A stretch of 64,000 nt of DNA, taken from Pseudonocardia acidicola (GTDB lineage Bacteria; Actinomycetota; Actinomycetes; Mycobacteriales; Pseudonocardiaceae). The notes under the pieces are model-generated. The model ran no database searches. It worked only from the letters and a program-made list of their open reading frames with translations, and was not told the DNA's origin. Positions 60,359 to 64,000 of this stretch are shown in pieces. Position numbers and translations under genes: made by a program. The stretch lies in the NCBI RefSeq assembly GCF_012911935.1, contig NZ_JAAXLA010000004.1, positions 1-64,000 on the forward strand, read 5' to 3'. How positions within the stretch are numbered: the stretch's first letter is position 1; the number at the start of each line of letters is the position of its first letter.

Positions 60359-61900
60359 ATGCTGATGACCGCCGAGGACCACCCCGACTTCCCGCAGCCC
60401 GCGCCGCGACCCCGCCGCGGACTGCGCCGCCGGCTGCGCGACCTGCTGGGCGAGCTGCGCTCGTGGCCGACGCTGCTGCTGATCGCGACGTGTCTGCTGG
60501 CCGGGATCCCGGCGACCATCGCACTCACCCCGAACCAGGAGCTGGTCACCCTCGGCCAGCACATCTCGGTGGGCGCCCGCACGCCCGACCTGTCGCTGTC
60601 CGGCCCCGCGCAGTTGGTGCAGATCGGCAACACCGAGCTGGACATCCCGCGACTGCAGGTCTACGGGCCGCTGCGCCCGCAGCTCACGCTGGGGCCGGTG
60701 CAGCGCAACGAGGCGGCGGCCGAGGTGCTGCACCCCGGCACCACCCGGCAGGCCCGCGCCGACGCGGTCACGACGCTGGGCAACGGGTTCCTGCGCTGGT
60801 ACGCGTGGGGCGCCGCCGGGCTGATCGTGCTCACGCTCGCGTTCTGCGCGGTGGCCGGCTGCGCCCGGATCCTGGTCCTGCTGCGCCGGCAGAGCCGGGC
60901 CGGGCACGAGCACGTCACCGTCGCCGAGGTCTTCCCCCGCTGCGTCGGCACGATCGGCCGGATGACGGTGCTCGCGGTGACGGCGTCGGTGCTGGCCTGG
61001 GGCGCCGCGGGGGCGCTCGTCTACACCGGGGCGGCGCGCGGGCTGCAGAACGTGCGCTCGCTGTCCGAGCTGGTCGGGGCCTATCACCTGTCCCCGTCCC
61101 CGGTCGGGCCGCGTGTCTTCGGCTACTCCGGCGCCGTCATCGGGGACTCCCGGCTGGCGCGCGTCGGTGGACCGGCACCTGCCGGCGCCACCGCGGACGA
61201 CCAGGCCTGCGAGCGCAGCACCGACTCGATGGCCGGTGAGCTCGGCCGGCTGCTGCCTGCGCAGGTGCTCAACCTCGCCTGCTCCGGAGCCACCATCGCG
61301 CAGGGTCTGCGCGCGCCGCAGCAGCGCGGCGCCACCAGCGTGCCCGCGCAGATCGGGCTGCTCAAGCAGGTCGAGGGCCTGCGCTTCGTGGTCGTCGGAA
61401 TCGGTCCGAACGACCTGGGCTGGGGTGATTTCCTGACCTACTGCTACGGCGCGGCGGACTGTGCGGACAACCTCACCCAGGGCGAGTTCGACTACCGGCT
61501 GGCGGCCTTCGACCGCGAGTACGGCAACCTGCTGCAGGACCTCGCCGAGCTGCCGGGCCACCCCCAGGTGGTGATCATGACGTCGTACGACGTGTTCGCT
61601 CCCGGCGCCGACTGCCCGGATTCCCGGGGCCCGGCCGGTGCCGCCGGGCTGAACCCGGCGAAGATCAGGCTGCTGGCGGACCGGAACGCCCAGCTCAACG
61701 CGATCCTGGCGGGCGGCGCCGAGAAGTACGGCTTCGCCGTGGCTCGCCCGGCCCTCGCGACGCTCTGCAGCGCGGGCCACGACGGGCTCGGTCCGGACCT
61801 GCAGGGCCTGGCCGACCCCCACCCGTTCCACCCGACCGGCATCGGCTCGATCCGGATGGCCGCCGCAGTCGCCCGGCTGATCACCCCGGCCCCGCGGTAG
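60359..61900 (+). CDS. Membrane-anchored SGNH hydrolase
   Basis: A 513-residue protein. Three membrane helices lie in the first half (about 38-56, 148-172 and 205-225). A large non-cytoplasmic loop lies between the first two, and an extracytoplasmic SGNH esterase domain follows. Block I is VIGDSRLARVGG (Ser about 263), block III GIGPNDLGW, and block V DPHPFHPTG with Asp and His. Such proteins remove acyl groups from cell-envelope lipids or glycans, or cleave esters outside the membrane; the target is unknown. ATG 60359, with an alternative ATG at 60365. Confidence 0.82.
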   Translation: MLMTAEDHPDFPQPAPRPRRGLRRRLRDLLGELRSWPTLLLIATCLLAGIPATIALTPNQELVTLGQHISVGARTPDLSLSGPAQLVQIGNTELDIPRLQVYGPLRPQLTLGPVQRNEAAAEVLHPGTTRQARADAVTTLGNGFLRWYAWGAAGLIVLTLAFCAVAGCARILVLLRRQSRAGHEHVTVAEVFPRCVGTIGRMTVLAVTASVLAWGAAGALVYTGAARGLQNVRSLSELVGAYHLSPSPVGPRVFGYSGAVIGDSRLARVGGPAPAGATADDQACERSTDSMAGELGRLLPAQVLNLACSGATIAQGLRAPQQRGATSVPAQIGLLKQVEGLRFVVVGIGPNDLGWGDFLTYCYGAADCADNLTQGEFDYRLAAFDREYGNLLQDLAELPGHPQVVIMTSYDVFAPGADCPDSRGPAGAAGLNPAKIRLLADRNAQLNAILAGGAEKYGFAVARPALATLCSAGHDGLGPDLQGLADPHPFHPTGIGSIRMAAAVARLITPAPR

Positions 61901-61946
61901 CGCGGCGGCCACGACGCGCCACCGCACAGGAGCGGAAGCGCCGTTG

Positions 61947-63440
61947 TCAGTGGCTGCCGGAGAGATGGCCGGCCAGCGCGTCGTGGCGTTGCCGGCTGTT
62001 CTCGTTCATCCCGACGATGGTCACCGTGGTGCCGCGGGCGGCGTACCGGGTGGTGATGGCCTCGAGCGCGGCCACGGTGGAGGCGTCCCAGACGTGCGCC
62101 GCGGACAGGTCGATGACCACGTCGGCGGGGTCGCCGGCGTAGTCGAAGGCCGACACCAGGTCGTTGCTGGAGGCGAAGAACAGCTGCCCACTGACCCGGT
62201 AGATCTTCCTGGTGCCGTCCGGGTCGAGCACTCCGGTGACCTCGACCAGGTGCGCGACGCGGCGGGCGAACAGCACCATCGCGACCAGCACCCCGACCCC
62301 GACGCCGTAGGCCAGGTTGTGTGTGAGCACGGTGACCGCCACCGTGGAGAGCATCACAGTGGTCTCGCTCCGCGGCATCCGGCGCAGCGTGGCCGGGCGG
62401 ATGCTGTGCCAGTCGAACGTGCCGACCGAGACCATGATCATCACCCCGGCCAGCGCGGCCATCGGGATGAGCGCCACGATGTCCCCCAGGGCCACCACCA
62501 GCACCAGCAGGAAGACGCCGGCCAGGAACGTCGACAGCCGGGTGCGTGCCCCGCCGGCCTTCACGTTGATCATGGTCTGGCCGATCATGGCGCAGCCGCC
62601 CATCCCGCCGAAGAAGCCGGTGACGATGTTGGCCACGCCCTGGCCCCAGGACTCCCGGGTCTTGTCCGAGCGGGTGTCAGTGACCTCGTCGACGAGCTTT
62701 GCGGTCATCAGCGACTCGATCAGCCCGACGAGCGCGACGGCCAGTGCGTAGGGCGCCACGATCTGCAACGTCGTCAGGTCCAGCGGGACCCCAGGCAGGC
62801 CGAACACGGGCAGGCTGTCCGGCAGCGCCCCCTGGTCCCCCACGTTCGGCACGACCAGGCCCGCGGCGACGGTGAACGCGGTCAGCACGACGACCGCCAC
62901 CAGCGGCGCCGGGACCACCGTGGTGAGCCGCGGCAGCCCCACCATGACCGCGAGCCCGGCGGCGAGCAGTGCGTAGACCGTCCACGGCACGTTCACCAAG
63001 TACGGCAGCTGCGCGGAGAAGATCAGGATGGCCAGCGCGTTGACGAACCCGACCATCACGCTGCGGGGCAGGAACCGCATCAGCCGGGCCACCCCGACGG
63101 CGGCCAGCAGCACCTGCAGCACCCCGCCGAGGATCACCGCGGCCAGCAGGTAGGGCAACCCGTGCTCGCGCACCAGTGGCGCGACGACGAGCGCGACGGC
63201 GCCGGTGGCCGCCGAGATCATCGCCGGGCGCCCGCCGGTGAACGCGATGGTCACCGCCATCGTGAACGACGCGAACAGCCCGACCCGCGGATCGACCCCG
63301 GCGATGATCGAGAACGAGATCGCCTCCGGGATGAGCGCGAGCGCGACCATCAGCCCGGAGAGGGTCTCGGTGCGCAGCACGCGCGGGGACGCCCAGGAGG
63401 GACGAGACGGTCGGCGGGACAGCGCAGCAGGCAGCGACAT
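61947..63440 (-). CDS. SulP-family anion transporter with STAS domain
   Basis: A 497-residue inorganic anion transporter. About ten to twelve membrane helices (residues 25-390) include the family signature FASFTMAVTIAFTGGRPAMISAATGA, and GFFGGMGGCAMIGQTMINVKAGG. The C-terminal STAS domain (about 405-490) has RVSGQLFFASSNDLVSAF and VIDLSAAHVWDAS. Such proteins move sulfate, bicarbonate or similar anions. No carbonic anhydrase or sulfur gene is adjacent to settle the cargo. ATG 63440. Confidence 0.9.
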   Translation of the reverse strand: MSLPAALSRRPSRPSWASPRVLRTETLSGLMVALALIPEAISFSIIAGVDPRVGLFASFTMAVTIAFTGGRPAMISAATGAVALVVAPLVREHGLPYLLAAVILGGVLQVLLAAVGVARLMRFLPRSVMVGFVNALAILIFSAQLPYLVNVPWTVYALLAAGLAVMVGLPRLTTVVPAPLVAVVVLTAFTVAAGLVVPNVGDQGALPDSLPVFGLPGVPLDLTTLQIVAPYALAVALVGLIESLMTAKLVDEVTDTRSDKTRESWGQGVANIVTGFFGGMGGCAMIGQTMINVKAGGARTRLSTFLAGVFLLVLVVALGDIVALIPMAALAGVMIMVSVGTFDWHSIRPATLRRMPRSETTVMLSTVAVTVLTHNLAYGVGVGVLVAMVLFARRVAHLVEVTGVLDPDGTRKIYRVSGQLFFASSNDLVSAFDYAGDPADVVIDLSAAHVWDASTVAALEAITTRYAARGTTVTIVGMNENSRQRHDALAGHLSGSH

Positions 63441-63558
63441 CGCTTCTTTCGCAGATGAGGGAAGGGCGAGCCACGCTCATCGGGGCTCCGGCCCGCCGCA
63501 CACTACGCGACGATCCGCCCATGGCGAGACGAATGAGAGGAGATCGACGTCCCGGCGA

Positions 63559-64000
63559 TCAGGCCGGATCGTTCACCGAACCGGCGAGCAGCGGCTCCAG
63601 CACGAGCTCGGGGTAGCGCCGCCGGATCGTCTCCAGCCGCCACTTGTTCGCGAACACCGCGAGCAGGTCGCCGTCGGCCCGGCGGGTGAGCACCTCGACC
63701 TCGCTCTGCCGCGCCAGCACCTCCGCGCCCTCGGCGTCGGTGCGCCGGGTCACCGAGTAGCCCAGCGGCTCCAGCGTCACCGGGGCCCGGAACTCGGACT
63801 CCAGCCGGTGGGTGGCCACCTCGAACTGCAACGGGCCGACCGCGGCCAGCACCGGGGCCTGGTCCCCGCGCAGGTCCGAGCTCAGCACCTGGACCACGCC
63901 CTCGCTGTCGAGCTGGTCGATCCCGCGCCGGAACTGCTTGTGCTTGCCCGCCTCGGCGCAGCGCACCACCGCGAAGTGCTCCGGGGCGAAGCTGGGGATC
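63559..64000 (-). CDS. prfC: Peptide chain release factor 3, C-terminal part (5' end outside window)
   Basis: The last about 147 residues of RF3, a GTPase that recycles RF1/RF2 after termination. Visible text includes FAPEHFAVVRCAEAGKHKQFRRGIDQLDSEGVVQVL and QFEVATHRLESEF, typical of domain III. The GTPase domain lies beyond the right edge. The stop is at 63559. A spare GTG at 63969 is internal, not the real start. Confidence 0.9.
   Translation of the reverse strand, partial: IPSFAPEHFAVVRCAEAGKHKQFRRGIDQLDSEGVVQVLSSDLRGDQAPVLAAVGPLQFEVATHRLESEFRAPVTLEPLGYSVTRRTDAEGAEVLARQSEVEVLTRRADGDLLAVFANKWRLETIRRRYPELVLEPLLAGSVNDPA

Overview
This window is high-GC DNA (roughly 70% or more) with the dense GTG/ATG starts, 4-bp stop/start overlaps and gene families typical of an actinobacterium. 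Co-occurring actinobacterial families (DUF3039, DUF3099, a SigB-type sigma factor, split LigD enzymes) together with aerobic CO dehydrogenase fit a Pseudonocardia-like member of the Pseudonocardiaceae; the genus is inferred, not proven. No rRNA, tRNA, CRISPR array, insertion sequence or phage gene was seen. Both window edges cut genes: a helicase on the left and release factor 3 on the right.

Layout. 1-5.8 kb: partial DEAD/DEAH helicase, a YihY/BrkB membrane protein, then an overlapping PHA synthase and alpha/beta hydrolase (depolymerase-like) pair. 5.5-10.9 kb: DUF3039, pseudouridine-phosphate glycosidase, DUF3099, a cobalt/nickel ECF transporter operon (cbiMNQO) preceded by an ArsR metal sensor, and a HhH-GPD repair protein. 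11-13.5 kb: methyltransferase, D-aminoacyl-tRNA deacylase and a Rossmann-like hypothetical. 13.6-18 kb: a polyhydroxyalkanoate locus with a phasin, an XRE regulator, a second PHA synthase and a divergent third PhaC-like protein. 18.2-19.3 kb: SigB-type sigma factor behind a promoter that looks stress-sigma dependent. 19.4-24.6 kb: aldehyde dehydrogenase, AraC regulator, RutA/SfnG-like flavin monooxygenase, and divergently two flavin reductases. 24.7-27.3 kb: a glycosyltransferase with an internal deletion and a glycogen-debranching-type enzyme.

27.5-45.3 kb is the centre of interest: two form I-type aerobic CO dehydrogenase gene sets placed back to back. Set 1 runs leftward as coxM-S-L, an XdhC-YHS fusion, coxD and coxE. 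Set 2 runs rightward as an unknown 90-residue protein, coxM-S-L, coxG and five consecutive small proteins that each have one membrane helix. A third, leftward operon supplies a second coxD-coxE pair plus three unknown proteins, and a LysR-type regulator diverges from it. Both divergent control regions carry a nearly identical 27-bp block with an inverted repeat (TAAGY-CTTC-GCTTA) and a second shared motif (GTCACACYGTGT). This suggests one LysR regulon controlling all four transcription units. Both large subunits carry the AYXCSFR loop whose cysteine binds copper in the known enzyme.

45.4-49.5 kb: a PEP-dependent dihydroxyacetone kinase operon (dhaK-dhaL-dhaM), with DhaM fused to HPr and Enzyme I. 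49.7-53.4 kb: aldo/keto reductase, tautomerase, winged-helix protein, HAD hydrolase and a hypothetical protein. 53.7-56.3 kb: tandem amidohydrolases with a VOC protein. 56.4-58.6 kb: a second DUF3099 protein overlapping separate LigD-type ligase and polymerase genes. 58.7-64 kb: MFS transporter, membrane-anchored SGNH hydrolase, SulP-STAS anion transporter, and the C-terminal part of release factor 3.

Read together, the window describes an aerobic bacterium that stores carbon as PHA and glycogen-like glucan and probably scavenges CO as an energy source. It also carries metal uptake, stress sigma and NHEJ-type repair functions.
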